From Diadophis punctatus similis (Eukaryota; Chordata; Lepidosauria; Squamata; Dipsadidae), in NCBI GenBank assembly GCA_023053685.1, contig JALIGW010000005.1:51945742-52009741 (forward strand): a stretch of DNA of 64,000 bases, in the 5' to 3' direction. Shown here piece by piece: positions 37,078-47,883 of the stretch. The notes under the pieces are model-generated. The model did no database searches, was not told the origin of the DNA, and worked only from the letters and a program-made list of their open reading frames with translations. Position numbers and translations under genes: made by a program. Position 1 is the stretch's first letter; every line of letters starts with the position of its first letter.

Positions 37078-37312
37078 CTGAAGTGGTGCAGTGGTTAAAT
37101 GCTGCGACTGCAGGCTGACTGCTAGTTTAGCAGTTCAGCTGTTCAAATCTCACTAGGCTCAAGGTTGACTCAGCCTTCCATCCTTCCGAGGTCAGTAAAA
37201 TGAGGACCCAGATTGTTGGGGGCAATATGCTGAACTCTGTAAACCGCTTAGAGAGGGCTGTAAAGCACTATGAAGCGGTATATAAGTAAAGTGCTAAAGT
37301 GCTATACCAGCA
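37078..37312 (+). mobile_element. tRNA-derived SINE, squamate (Sauria-type)
   Basis: Head 'gtggtgcagtggttaaatgc' (A-box region) and 'agctgttcaaatctcactag' (B-box region). Then 'ctcaaggttgactcagcctt', 'gaggtcagtaaaatgaggac' and the tail 'gaagcggtatataagtaaag' with 'tgctaaagtgct'. It is close to full length and better preserved than the copy at 9757. Sauria-type SINEs are thought to be mobilised by BovB LINEs; a BovB fragment lies within 1 kb. Confidence 0.85.
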
Positions 37313-37985
37313 ACTAGGCTGCAGTGTAAAGTTGATCACGGTAGGCCATGTGCACAGACTATTTCCTTAGGAGTTCTTATCTGAAATTTGGATACTAAAA
37401 TTAAGCCAGGTTTCAACTGACTGAAATGATATGCCATCTCATGGTTTATAATGAGATATTCAGTTCTTCTGTGTTATGACAGAAACACTTACTGCAGTAT
37501 GTAAGAACATTGATCTTGTGGTAAACACTGGACTGGCAGCCTCTTTTTCCTCCTGTTCAACTGTGCATAAAATTGCAAACAAAAATAAACCATTATGAAC
37601 CAAAACAATCCCTGATCCCAATCTAATCCTTCAGTACATACCCAATTAAAATGCAACATGTAATGTATTAGCACAATACAGATATTTTTAGTTATTATAT
37701 GGAATGGAGGTAATGATAATTAAGTGTGTGCTTGCACTACAGTCTTAGCCTGAAATGATTATGTTTAACTTTCCTGATTGTTTCTTTGCTGAAATGAAGG
37801 GTCTTGCTTAACCATGATTTGTATTGCTCATCCATGAAAAGGGGATTTCAAAAACTCTTCTGGTGACAGAAAATGGTACCTGGGTTGCATATTCACCAGC
37901 TAAAGTAACCCAACCATAACTGACATGCTTACTGGAGGAAGGAATCATATGAAGGAAGAGAACTGAAATAATCTGGCTGCAGATG
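37313..37985. other. Unassigned DNA
   Basis: No gene or named repeat seen. Confidence 0.5.
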
Positions 37986-37989
37986 GCTA

Positions 37990-38540
37990 AGACGTCAGAC
38001 AAGAATATATACTCTCTCCTTATTAATTAATCTTATATACAGAATAGATATTGAAGGAAACTGGATTTGAAAAATGTGGGCATGGTCTTAAAACTGGAGG
38101 AAGAAACATCAGGAACCTGTGTTATGCTGATGATACTATGTTGATAAGCTGAAAATGCAAATGATCTTCAGTCTCCAATAATCAAAGTCAAGTAATTTGT
38201 CTTAATATATAATATATAAGCTTCTTCTCATTTTTAATAAATTAATATACATGATTTATAAATTATATAAATATAAATTAATGTATATGTGCGCACGCAC
38301 ACACACACACACACCATGTAGAGCAACCATCTTAGAACTGGCACTCATAATAGTAAATAGTACATAAAATGCTTTTTTAGGATTGGTTATCTACAATAAA
38401 GGAAACAATAAATATCTGCATATTAGCACTTGGTCATGTAGCACTGAAGGCCTTGAAAAAGTTACTCAGATGGTATGGTTTATCTTAGCCTACAAAGATC
38501 AGAATTGTGCAAACAATGGCTTTCCTCTGTGACATACTAC
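37990..38540 (+). pseudogene. BovB (RTE) LINE reverse-transcriptase fragment
   Basis: Translation of about 38010-38165 gives 'LYTEYILKETGFEKCGHGLK' then 'NIRNLCYADDTMLIS', matching the BovB block with the YADD catalytic motif. A second block near 38440-38530 gives 'LRWYGLS*PTKIRIVQTMAF', the region ahead of the BovB C-terminus. Between them lies AT-rich text with a (CA)n array (38288-38313). Stops and frameshifts make it non-functional. Confidence 0.78.
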
Positions 38541-38728
38541 ATAATTGAAATATTTGGATGGGACAAAAAATTGCAGGGGTGGGGGGAAATCAGGTGTCGC
38601 TGTAAATGCAGGTTAGACTGAGCCTAGTCCAATCACTTTGTAAATCCATTTTATGCAATGGAATACAGCTGGAAGGGACCTTGGAGGTCTTCTAGTCCAG
38701 CCCCCTGCTCAAACAGGAGAACCTATAC

Positions 38729-39233
38729 CCATGATGGCGAACCTATGCATGCATGCCACAGGTGGCACGCAGAGCCATATCTGAGGGCACACAAGGCAAT
38801 ACCCTATGTCAGCTCCAGCTCGCATGTGCGTGCTGGCCAGCTGATTTTTGGCCTTCCAGGGGGTGGGGAGTGGCCGTTTTCACCCTCTCCAGGCTTCAGG
38901 AAAGCCTCCGGATCCTGTGGATGGCAAAAAACGGGCCCAACGGGCCTACCAGAAGTTTGGAAATGAACTTCCGGTAGGCCCGTTGGGCCCGTTTTTTGCC
39001 ATCCACAGGCTCCAGAGCCTTTCATGAAGCCCGGGGAAGCGAAAAACAGCCCAACAGGCCTACCAGAAGTCCGGAGGCTTCAGTGAGGCCTGTGTGCATG
39101 CGTGGAGGGGCAGTGGGTAGGGGTTGTGCATGCATGCACAGGGGGAGGACATTGTATTATGGGTGTGGACACATGTGCGCGTGCTATCGTGCGCGCGCGC
39201 CCTTTTGGCACAAAAAAAGATTCGCCATCACTG
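38729..39233. mobile_element. hAT-type transposon with internal palindrome, nested in CR1
   Basis: TIRs are ccatgatggcgaacc (two substitutions) and gattcgccatcactg. The 8-bp duplication ACCTATAC is exact (38721-38728, 39234-39241). At 505 bp it is longer than its 415-bp relatives. The extra length comes from a tandem or inverted duplication that forms a 41-bp-arm palindrome at about 38915-39008. Confidence 0.9.
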
Positions 39234-39865
39234 ACCTATACCATTTCAGTCAAGTGACTGTTCAGTCTCTTCTTAAAAATCCCCATTGATAAAGCATCCA
39301 TAATGTCTGAAGGCAAACTGTTCCACTGGTTAATTGTTCTCACTGTTAGGAAGTTTCTCCTTAATTCCAGGTTGCTCCAGATTAGTTTCAAACCATTGTT
39401 CCTTGTCCTGCCCTCTGGTGCTTTGGAGAATAATTTGACCCCCTCTTCTTTGTGGCAGCCCCTCAAATTCTGGAATCTACTATTATCATGTCACCCTTAA
39501 TTCTTCTTTTCTCTAGACTAGCCAAACCCAAATTCCTGCAGCCGTTCTTCATATGTTTCAGTCTCCAGGCCTTTGATCATCTTAGTTGCTCTTCTCTGAA
39601 CTGTTTCCAAAGCCTCAACATCTTTTTTGTTGTAGGATGACCAGAATTGGTTGTAGTTATCTTGGTGTGGTCTTAGTAGGGTTTTATAAAGAGGCACTAA
39701 TACTTCATGTGATCTTGATTCTATGCCTCTGTTTACACAACCCAGGATCGTATTCGCTTTTTTGGCTGCTGCTGGTTCATATTCAAATGATCATCCACTA
39801 GGACTCCAAGGTCCCTCTCACAGTTACTGTATTTGAACCAGGTCTCATCTCATCTGTTCTTATAT

Positions 39866-39990
<125 letters not shown>

Positions 39991-40046
39991 AGTTGGAAGG
40001 GACCTTGGAGGTCTTCTAGTCCAACCCCCTGCCTAGGCAGGAAACC

Positions 40047-40691
40047 CTACACTACTTCAGACAAATGGTTATCCAACATCTTCTTAAAAACTTCCAGTGT
40101 TGGAGCATTCACAACTTCTGGAGGCAAGCTGTTCCACTGATTAATTGTCCTAACTGTCAGGAAATTTCTCCTTAGTTCTAAGTTACTTCTCTCCTTGTTT
40201 AGTTTCCACCCATTACTTCTTGTTCTACCTTCAGGTGCTTTGGAGAATAGTTTGACTCCCTCTTCTTTGTGGCAACCCCTGAGATATTGGAACACTGCTA
40301 TCATGTCTCCCCTGATCCTTCTTTTCATTAAACTAGACATACCCAGTTCCTGCAACCGTTCTTCATATGTTTTAGCCTCCAGTCCCCTAATCATCTTTGT
40401 TGCTCTTCTCTGCACTCTTTCTAGAGTCTCAACATCCTTTTTACATCGTGGCGACCAAAACTGAATGCAGTATTCCAAGTGTGGCCTTACCAAGGCATTA
40501 TAAAGTGGTATTAACACTTCACGTGATCTTGATTCTATCCCTCTGTTAATGCAGCCTAGAACTGTGTTGGCTTTTTTGGCAGCTGCTGCACACTGCTGGC
40601 TCATATTTAAATGGTTGTCCACTAGGACTCCAAGATCCCTCTCACAGTTACTACTGTTGAGCAAGGTACCACATATACTGTACCTGTGCAT
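40047..40691 (-). pseudogene. CR1 ORF2 C-terminal part, frameshifted from the upstream frame
   Basis: 215 codons that continue ORF2 after one frameshift. Seen are '[19 protein letters not shown]', '[15 protein letters not shown]', '[15 protein letters not shown]' and '[20 protein letters not shown]', the CR1 C-terminal region to the natural stop. Together with the 5' part, the coding region is complete apart from that one shift. Confidence 0.92.
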
Positions 40692-42969
40692 TTTGTTTTT
40701 TCTTGCCTAAATGTAGAACCTTACTTTTTTCACCATTGAATTTCATTTTGTTTGATAGCGCCCAATGCTCAAGTCTGTCAAGATCCTTCTGTATCTTGAG
40801 CCTATCTTCTGGAGAGTTGGCTATTCCTGCCAGTTTGGTGTCATCTGCAAATTTGATGAGTTCCCCATCTATTCCCTCGTCCAAGTCATTGATAAAGATG
40901 TTGAAGAGTACTGGGCCTAAAACAGAGCCTTGGGGTACTCCACTGCAAACTTCCCTCCATGTAGATGCAGTTCCATTGAGCACTACACGTTGAGTGCGGT
41001 TGGTTAGCCAGTTTTGAATCCATCTGATGGTGTTGCTGTCCATCCGACTTTTTTCTACTTTATCTAGAAGTAGGTTATGGTCTACTTTATCAAATGCCTT
41101 ACTGAAGTCCAAGTAAACCACATCGACAGCATTCCTCTGGTCCACTAATTTTGTCACTTTGTCAAAGAATGCAATAAGATTAGTCTGGCATGATCTGTTT
41201 TTGACAAACCCATGTTGGCTTTTGGTTATTACTGTGTTTGCTTCTAGGTGTTCATTGATTCGTTGCTTGATTATCTTTTCCAAAATCTTCCCTGGTATTG
41301 AGGTCAGGCTGATAGGTCTGTAGTTTCCTGGATCTGCTTTTTTTCCTTTTTTGAAGATGGGAACTACATCAGCTCTTTTCCAGTCCTCTGGCAGTTCCCC
41401 GGTGCTCCAGGATCTTTGAAAGATATAGTTCAGTGGTTCTGAGATCTCATCTGCCAGTTCCTTCAGAACCTTGGGGTGTAATCCATCTGATCCTGGTGAT
41501 TTGAATTCGTCTAGGGTAGACAGGTGTTCCTTTACCATTTTCTTCCCTATTTTAACTTGTGTTCCTGATATGTTTTTTGTGATGCTGTTTTTGATAGGTT
41601 GGACTGTTTTTTCCCTTTGTGTAAAGACAGATGCAAAATACGTGTTAAGTAGCTCTGCTTTCTCCCTGTTGCTTGTCACCTTCTTGCCACTTTCTCCCTG
41701 CAATGGACCAATTGTTTCCTTGACTTTTTTCTTGTTTTTAATATGTTGGAAGAAGCTTTTTTTGTTACTTTTTACTTTTGTCGCAAGCCTTTGTTCATTG
41801 TGAGCCTTAGCTTTCCTCACTTCATCTTTACAGGCTCGGGCTATTTGCTGGTATTCTACCTTAGTTATTTCCCCTTCTTTCCACTTTTTATACTTGTCCT
41901 GTTTGTCTTTCAATTTGTCAGAGAGTTCTTTATGCAGCCATGCTGGTTTCTTTTGAGACCTATTATTTTTCTTCTTCATTGGTATTGTGCTAGTCTGGGC
42001 TTTTATAATCTGACTTTTCAAAATTTCCCAAGCTTCTTGAGTTGTTTTCCCCTTGAGGATTCTCATCCATGGAATCTTTCCCAAGTTCTCTCTAAGTTTA
42101 TTGAAATTAGCTCTCTTAAAGTCCAAGACTCTAGTTTGATTTTGTTCTACTGCTTGTGCTTGCATAATGTTGAATTCCAATATTGCATGATCACTTGCCC
42201 CCAAGGTTCCTTTAGCTTCAACACCTTCTATCATTTCATCTCTGTTAGTGAGAATTAAGTCCAATATAACTGATCCCCTTGTTCCCTTCTCTACTTTTTG
42301 GGAAACAAAATTGTCTGCTAGGTTTGTTAGGAACCTGTTGGATCTTCCACTTGGAGCAGAGTTTGTCTCCCAGTTGATGTCAGGGTAGTTAAAATCCCCC
42401 ATTACTATTGTGATGTGCTTCCTACATACCTTAGTTAGCTGACTAGCAAAAAGTTCATCTACTTCCTCTGTTTGGTTGGGTGGCCTGTAGTATAGACCTA
42501 TGGCAATGTCATTTCGCTCTCCTTTAATATTGACCCAAATGCATTCAAGATGATTTTCATTATTGTTGTGCTCTATTTTTGTAGAGATGTAGTTATTTCT
42601 TACGTATATTGCAACTCCACCTCCTCTTTTATTTGGTCTGTTTCTTTTAAATAATTTAAATCCCTCTAGCTGTATATTCCATTTGTCAGTTTCATCCCGC
42701 CAAGTTTCCGTTATGGCAACTATATCATATCTTCCCTCATTTACTTGAATTTCTAATTCTCCCTGTTTATTCCTCATACTCTGTGCATTGGTGTATAGAC
42801 ATTTAAGTCCATTTTGATTGACCCTGTGTTTATTGTCTACATAACCTGTGTTGTGCCTGACTGCCCCTACTTTCTTGCCACCTGTTTGATTAGTGCACAT
42901 GGTATGGCACTCACTATTAAATGCTTGGCTTTGCTTGACAGCAGAGCTGATAAACTTACCCGCACACAC
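40651..42969 (-). CDS. CR1 ORF2: endonuclease and reverse transcriptase, 5' part
   Basis: 772 codons open. The apurinic-like endonuclease is complete: N61 in '[11 protein letters not shown]', E88 in 'AITETW', '[10 protein letters not shown]' (191-200) and the catalytic 'SDH' at 259-261. A Lys-rich linker spans about 330-420. The reverse transcriptase follows with 'YLDFSKAFD' (619-627), '[11 protein letters not shown]' (676-686) and 'FADD' (707-710). The frame ends early after about residue 757, where a T/A homopolymer tract near 40688-40704 shifts the reading frame; the rest continues in the frame at 40047-40691. In live CR1 this protein nicks the target and copies the RNA. The start at 42969 is the first ATG of the frame; the true start may lie upstream. 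Confidence 0.92.
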   Translation of the reverse strand: MCAGKFISSAVKQSQAFNSECHTMCTNQTGGKKVGAVRHNTGYVDNKHRVNQNGLKCLYTNAQSMRNKQGELEIQVNEGRYDIVAITETWRDETDKWNIQLEGFKLFKRNRPNKRGGGVAIYVRNNYISTKIEHNNNENHLECIWVNIKGERNDIAIGLYYRPPNQTEEVDELFASQLTKVCRKHITIVMGDFNYPDINWETNSAPSGRSNRFLTNLADNFVSQKVEKGTRGSVILDLILTNRDEMIEGVEAKGTLGASDHAILEFNIMQAQAVEQNQTRVLDFKRANFNKLRENLGKIPWMRILKGKTTQEAWEILKSQIIKAQTSTIPMKKKNNRSQKKPAWLHKELSDKLKDKQDKYKKWKEGEITKVEYQQIARACKDEVRKAKAHNEQRLATKVKSNKKSFFQHIKNKKKVKETIGPLQGESGKKVTSNREKAELLNTYFASVFTQREKTVQPIKNSITKNISGTQVKIGKKMVKEHLSTLDEFKSPGSDGLHPKVLKELADEISEPLNYIFQRSWSTGELPEDWKRADVVPIFKKGKKADPGNYRPISLTSIPGKILEKIIKQRINEHLEANTVITKSQHGFVKNRSCQTNLIAFFDKVTKLVDQRNAVDVVYLDFSKAFDKVDHNLLLDKVEKSRMDSNTIRWIQNWLTNRTQRVVLNGTASTWREVCSGVPQGSVLGPVLFNIFINDLDEGIDGELIKFADDTKLAGIANSPEDRLKIQKDLDRLEHWALSNKMKFNGEKSKVLHLGKKKQNAQVQYMWYLAQQ

Positions 42970-43410
42970 ATCTATGTTGTGTACACTGTTAACCCTATTA
43001 ATTTTAGATTGCTGGGGACAGAAATGATCTGTATCAATTAATTCTCTGTCCCCGCTGTTCAGTTTAAATGTTTATCCAGGAAATCTCTGAATTTAATACC
43101 AAGTAGCTCAGTCCCTTTCTTTGATGGATGCAAACCATCTCTTTTTTTCTTTGATTTTTTTCCCCTGGCTAAATGTAAAACTTTGCTTTTCTCCACATTA
43201 AAATTCATTTTGTTGGATAGGGCCTATTGTTCAAGTCTGTCAAGATCTTTTTGGATCCTGAGCTTGTCTTCTGGAGTGTTGGCTATTCCTGCCACTTTAG
43301 TAACATCTGCAAATTTAATGAGCTCCCTTTCTATTCCCTCAGATGAGTCCTTTATAAAGATACTGAAGAGTATTGGGCCTAAGATGGAGCCTTATGGTAC
43401 CCCCCTGCTT

Positions 43411-45674
43411 ATTCCCCTACACTACAATCCAGTGCAATCTGGACTGGAATTTGTAAAACTGATTTAAGAAAAAGCAAGAGCAATGTGTGAATCAAGCAGC
43501 ATGGAATTGTTCTGTTTTTAAAATTTTAAGATTTTTAACAATTAAAACCAGTGAGTAGCAGCAATGAAATTATGCAGATTGCATTAGCTGTACTTTACTT
43601 TTCTACACCTTTAATTTAGGGGTGAAAACATCACAATCCTCCATTGTTAAACCTATCCATTCTTAATAATACTCCCAGTTCTGTATTACCCATTTGGTAA
43701 CTGAAACTTTTTCTAGAATTTTGTTGGAGCAATTCTTTTGTTGAAAACTACTAAACACAATTTTATCTGTCCATCTTGAGGACTAATTTGGGAGATGTTA
43801 TAAACTTGACCTGCAGAGCTAGGAACATTTACATTAAACAGCAATCTGGCTGTGAAAATGCAGTATTTATATAAGGAGATAAAATTCACCTGTGTATGAA
43901 TTTTTAAAGAGATCTGACCTTGGAACACGGTAAATAGCTTTACATCACATTAGACTATTTGTCCATCTAGTCTAGTATTGACTAAACTGACTTGCTATGG
44001 TTCTCCAGAGTCTCAGGATGAGCTTTTTTCCACCTCTTGTTATATGTTTCTTTTAATAAGAGATATCAGGGGGTCTATCACATGTATTCTACCATGAAAA
44101 AGTTTTCAAAAATGCATATTCTGACAGTGCATTTTGTAGTTGAAAACAAGCTGACTTCCAGGGAAGGAATGGTGAATTGAAGATGGTTCCACTAAAGATG
44201 GAGTTAATGACTGCGATAGAATGAAGACATGGTGAATGAACGGACTCTTCATAATTCCTCTCTGGACGAGGACTGAAGAAGACATAATAATATATTACAG
44301 TTAGTGGTGATATCATTAATGAGCAGCCAAAGTCTACCAAATTTTACAGAAGTTATGAAAGAGGAGCAAGTTTTAGACTGATCTGAAAGTGAATTTAATA
44401 ATAAAAATCAACAAGAATGCTATGAAAAAAAGATGTTAGCCTGGACCACCAAAAGAACCCAGCCACTTTTTTAATAATTAAAAGGGATATACAAATAAGA
44501 AACCAATAGAGTGACCTGGAGAATTTTCCTCTATTACAAAAATTACAAAATAAATTTGTTAAACTTTGAAGAATTTTGTGAGAAGAGACAAAGAAAGGAT
44601 GAAAAGAGACCAAGTTTTAGGACAATATTTGAAGGGACTCAAAAAACAACAACCAAGATTGTTAAATGGATGGAATATAAAGTCAGTTTATATGATCAAA
44701 GTTAAAATAGGGTATACTGTTACCTCTTGGAGGACTTTAACTGAAAAGTGGTTGTAAGGATTTATTTATTCAGTAGATAAGAAATTTAATATGGGAAGAG
44801 ACCATTTTGCTTTAAGACAAGATCATAAGAAATTAAAATGGTTGATTGTTGATAATGGAGGGAATAATTCATGTTTCCTTTTTCTTTAGTATATTAGTGT
44901 TTTTTCTTTCTTTTCTCTGTTTTATTTTCTACATGAAGGATTTTTTTTAGTTTGTATTAGTTAAATTTTTTTAATAAAGTTATTATTAATAAAAGAAAAC
45001 ATGCAAGGTCAGATAACATTAAAATTTAATAATACCACATTTGACTTGCCTAGTATTTTGGTATAGAAGTATCCTAAAAATTGTTTGTTTAATATCAAAT
45101 CTGAAAATTCACTGCTAAATATGAGCCCTTCTAATATCCAAACTTCCTTCTAAAATCTTTGGGCACAGCCTATGGTGAAAATTATATAATAGGATTTCTT
45201 CCCCAAAGATAGGTGTTATTAATATTCTTAAAAATATGTTGCAGTAAAAGTAAGTATACTAATGATGGAGTAAATGTTTCATTAAGAGTACAAGAATAAT
45301 CTTATGTGATCAGATCAGACTTATGTAATCCATTAACCTATTTCCTGTAATAGCCAACTAGATAACCATGGAAAGCCCATGACCTGTAAATATGTCATTT
45401 ATACAAGTTGTGAACATATTATAAATACAGTTTCTCTATTTATGTATTCTACTAGAAAGGAAAAGGAAAAAAATACTGTCAACTATTGGAAGCTCTTAGC
45501 TATTTAATTTTTCTAACATCACATTCCTAAAATTTTGGCATTCAAAAAGAAATGTAGTTACATTCAATGGAGCTTACTTTCTGATAAGTGAATACATGGT
45601 TTCTTCTGAAGCATATTAAGGTAATGTGTGATTTTAAAGCCACTGTTTTATCTTTGCCATCTCATATATAATGA
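43411..45674. other. Unassigned AT-rich DNA, possible L1-like tail
   Basis: No gene is supported. The stretch from about 44080 to 45000 is A-rich and purine-biased and closes with 'tttttttaataaagttatta' and an A-rich run. That resembles an L1-like 3' end on the plus strand, but I recognise no ORF2 residues, so it stays tentative. Confidence 0.35.
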
Positions 45675-46419
45675 CTAGCTAAATATCCGTGCTCCGCTAG
45701 GGAACTATGCGATTGGGCTTGATAAATCGACACAGCTTGAAAATTAATGAGTAGTTACAATCGGCCTCTCCTGTCCCCTTCGCTTGCCCCACAGAAGCCT
45801 CTCCTATCCCCTCCTCTCCCTCAGGCTTGCCCCACAGAAGCCTCCCCTATCACCTTCTTTCCCTCAGCCTTGCCATACAGAATCCTCCCCTATCCTATCC
45901 CCTTCTCTCCCTCAACCTTGCCCCACAGAATCCTCCCCTATCCTATCCCCTTGTCTCCCTCAGCCTTGCGCCACAGAAGCCTCCCCTATCCTATCCCCTG
46001 CTTGCTGCTGTGAAATTAAAACTGAACCTGAAACTCCTCTCCTCTGCTTGTGTTTTGCATTTGGAACAGATTTCTTTTCAGGTGGGTAGGGGGAATAAAA
46101 CTCCTTAGCATCAGAGGGCTGAGCACCTAGAAGCCAAGAGGAACATACATGGCAAATTTCGAGTTTGTAGGCCTTTAACAGAGTTGGAAGGGGCCTTGGA
46201 CTAGGTCATCTAGTCCAACCCACTACTCAAGCAGGACCCTACACCATTTCTGACAAATGGCAGTCCAATCTCTTCCTGAAAGTCTCAAGTGATGAAGCTC
46301 CCACAACTTCTGAAGGCAAGCTGTTCCAATGGTTGATTGTTCTCACTGTCAGAAAGGCTTTACGGTTCTGGAGATTTCCTGATTACGGTGTGAGTGGTTT
46401 TAGCTTTTATATATAGAGA
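45675..46419 (-). mobile_element. Helitron, non-autonomous, with CR1 fragment inside
   Basis: In minus sense it begins TCTCTATATATAAAAGC after a host A and ends ...ATATTTAGCTAG before a host T, as Helitrons do (5' TC, 3' CTRR, inserted between A and T). A degenerate hairpin precedes the end ('ccctagcggagcacgg', from a CCCGT/ACGGG stem). Its 5' 400 bp matches the Helitron at 47877. It also carries a minisatellite of about five 43-49-bp units (45765-46010) and a CR1 insertion. No coding region. Confidence 0.78.
46180..46358 (-). mobile_element. CR1 LINE 3' fragment nested in the Helitron
   Basis: Plus-strand text starts 'agagttggaaggggccttgg' and ends 'ttctcactgtcagaaagg', the last part of CR1. 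The surrounding Helitron sequence ('gagtttgtaggc' / 'gctttacggttctgg') is continuous in the second Helitron copy near 47803-47825. This proves an insertion. Confidence 0.9.
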
Positions 46420-47877
46420 TAGCCATCTTCTCCATGGCAGAACATCACTGCTGGTTTTTTGTCTCACTATTCATAACAACCTGTTGTCTCCGCTGTGAAG
46501 AACGATATCTTTCTTTTCAAAATCCTGGCCAACAATGAGAACAACCGCTTCTGTAGTTGTGGGGGCATTGAAACAACCTCGGTGTTCTCCAGAAGGCTTC
46601 CTATCAGCATTAATCACCACTTGGAAGTCCTTGTGGCCCTTACGAACAGAATCAACAGCAGCCTTAAGTTCCAGAATATACTGTACTTGTTGTGTTCACG
46701 CAGCAACTTCTGCAGTTGGCTAACCAGTTGTTATTTAACTGGTTGGATTAACATCTGGTAGATTCCACAATGGATGTCCCTCTCATTGTCATCATCACCA
46801 ACAAAGTATATCTGGAGAAATGAAGGCTGCTGCTGAGGCCCCGCCATGATACTCTCTATCCTATGGTAGACCTGCCCCTGCACTTTGAATGTTGGCATAA
46901 AATTTCCCTCCTTCACCTCTCTGGCTCCAAAAGACATCATTTGGAAGCATCCATTGTACTTCCGGACGGCAGAAAGAAAGTGCTTTACCATGGGTGGGTG
47001 AGAAGGTTGTGTAAGAGTTCAGGGGAGAGCTGAAGGGGAGGGAGGTGGACTTTACTGCCACTGCAGCACATCCCTGGACTCTCATCCTGCCACTTTAGAG
47101 CATGGCACTAGGCACAGGGTAACCGGGGTCCGAGATCAACAACCTTGTCCCTGGAGTAATCAATCTGAGGTTCATATTTAAAACCAGACAAATACTTATT
47201 AGTCCAAGGCATTGATCTCATTTGTGACTGATTAACATAGGGGTTATTAGATGTATACTTTTTTACAGCCTGTCTACTGACTTGGGGATGAGTTTGAAGA
47301 TACTTGTGGTTTCCTAATCGCATCGGTAAATCTTTTCCTCTGTTTTTTTGCCTCTTTTCCCTTTAACTGATGTTACAGTAGAAGGAACAGATTCATCTGA
47401 GGAAAATAAGGAAACAAATTCTGCCTACCAGCATCCATCGGTATTCATGTGGCTAACATTCTGTCAGTGTGTGAGAGAGTTGAGGGTGTTTGGAAACTCA
47501 AACAGTATTTGCTGTGTGAGCAAGGAGACAGGAAGGAGCCTGGGCATGGCTTAGCTCAACTGTTCTGTAGTAAAGGTGCTTGCTGCTGTGAAAGCAAAAG
47601 CAAAAACGAAACTGAAACTCCTCTGCTTGTGTTTTGTATTTGGATCAGATTTCTTTTCAGGTGGGGAGGGAGAGTAGAACTCCTTAGCATCAGAGCGTGT
47701 TAATAATAATATAGGAAATACTAATGCTCCAATGGTCATTTTGAAAAATCCTTTCTTATTGAGCACCTAGAAGGCAAGAGGAACATACCTGGCAAATTTC
47801 AAGTTTGTAGGCTTTACGGTTCTGGAGATTTCGTGATTAATGCATGAGTGGTTTTCGCTTTTATATATATATATAGA
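46420..47877 (-). mobile_element. Helitron with Rep/helicase remnant, 3' end missing
   Basis: In minus sense it begins TCTATATATATATATAAAAGC after a host A (5' terminus at 47877). It then shares about 300 bp of 5' sequence with the neighbouring Helitron, and next contains a decayed Rep/helicase N-terminal region. It stops where the second Helitron begins (46419); no 3' part was seen on the far side. An extra 60 bp near 47700-47760 is absent from the other copy. Confidence 0.75.
46440..47323 (-). pseudogene. Helitron Rep/helicase N-terminal fragment, broken
   Basis: Three frames are needed. The first (47323 to about 47110) has 'VSRQAVKKYTSNNPYVNQSQ' and 'GFKYEPQIDYSRDKVVDLGP', the N-terminal part ahead of the zinc finger region. 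The second (about 47085-46861) carries 'RPEVQW' and joins 'CFQMMSFGAREV'. The third (46991 to about 46500) has 'FMPTFKVQGQVYHRI', 'FLQIYFVGDDDNERDIHCGI' and, after a shift, text matching 'DFQVVI.ADR.PSGEHRG.FNAPT'. These blocks are standard in animal Helitron Rep/helicase proteins. The HUH nickase and helicase motifs are not preserved here. Confidence 0.8.
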
Positions 47878-47883
47878 TTCTGC

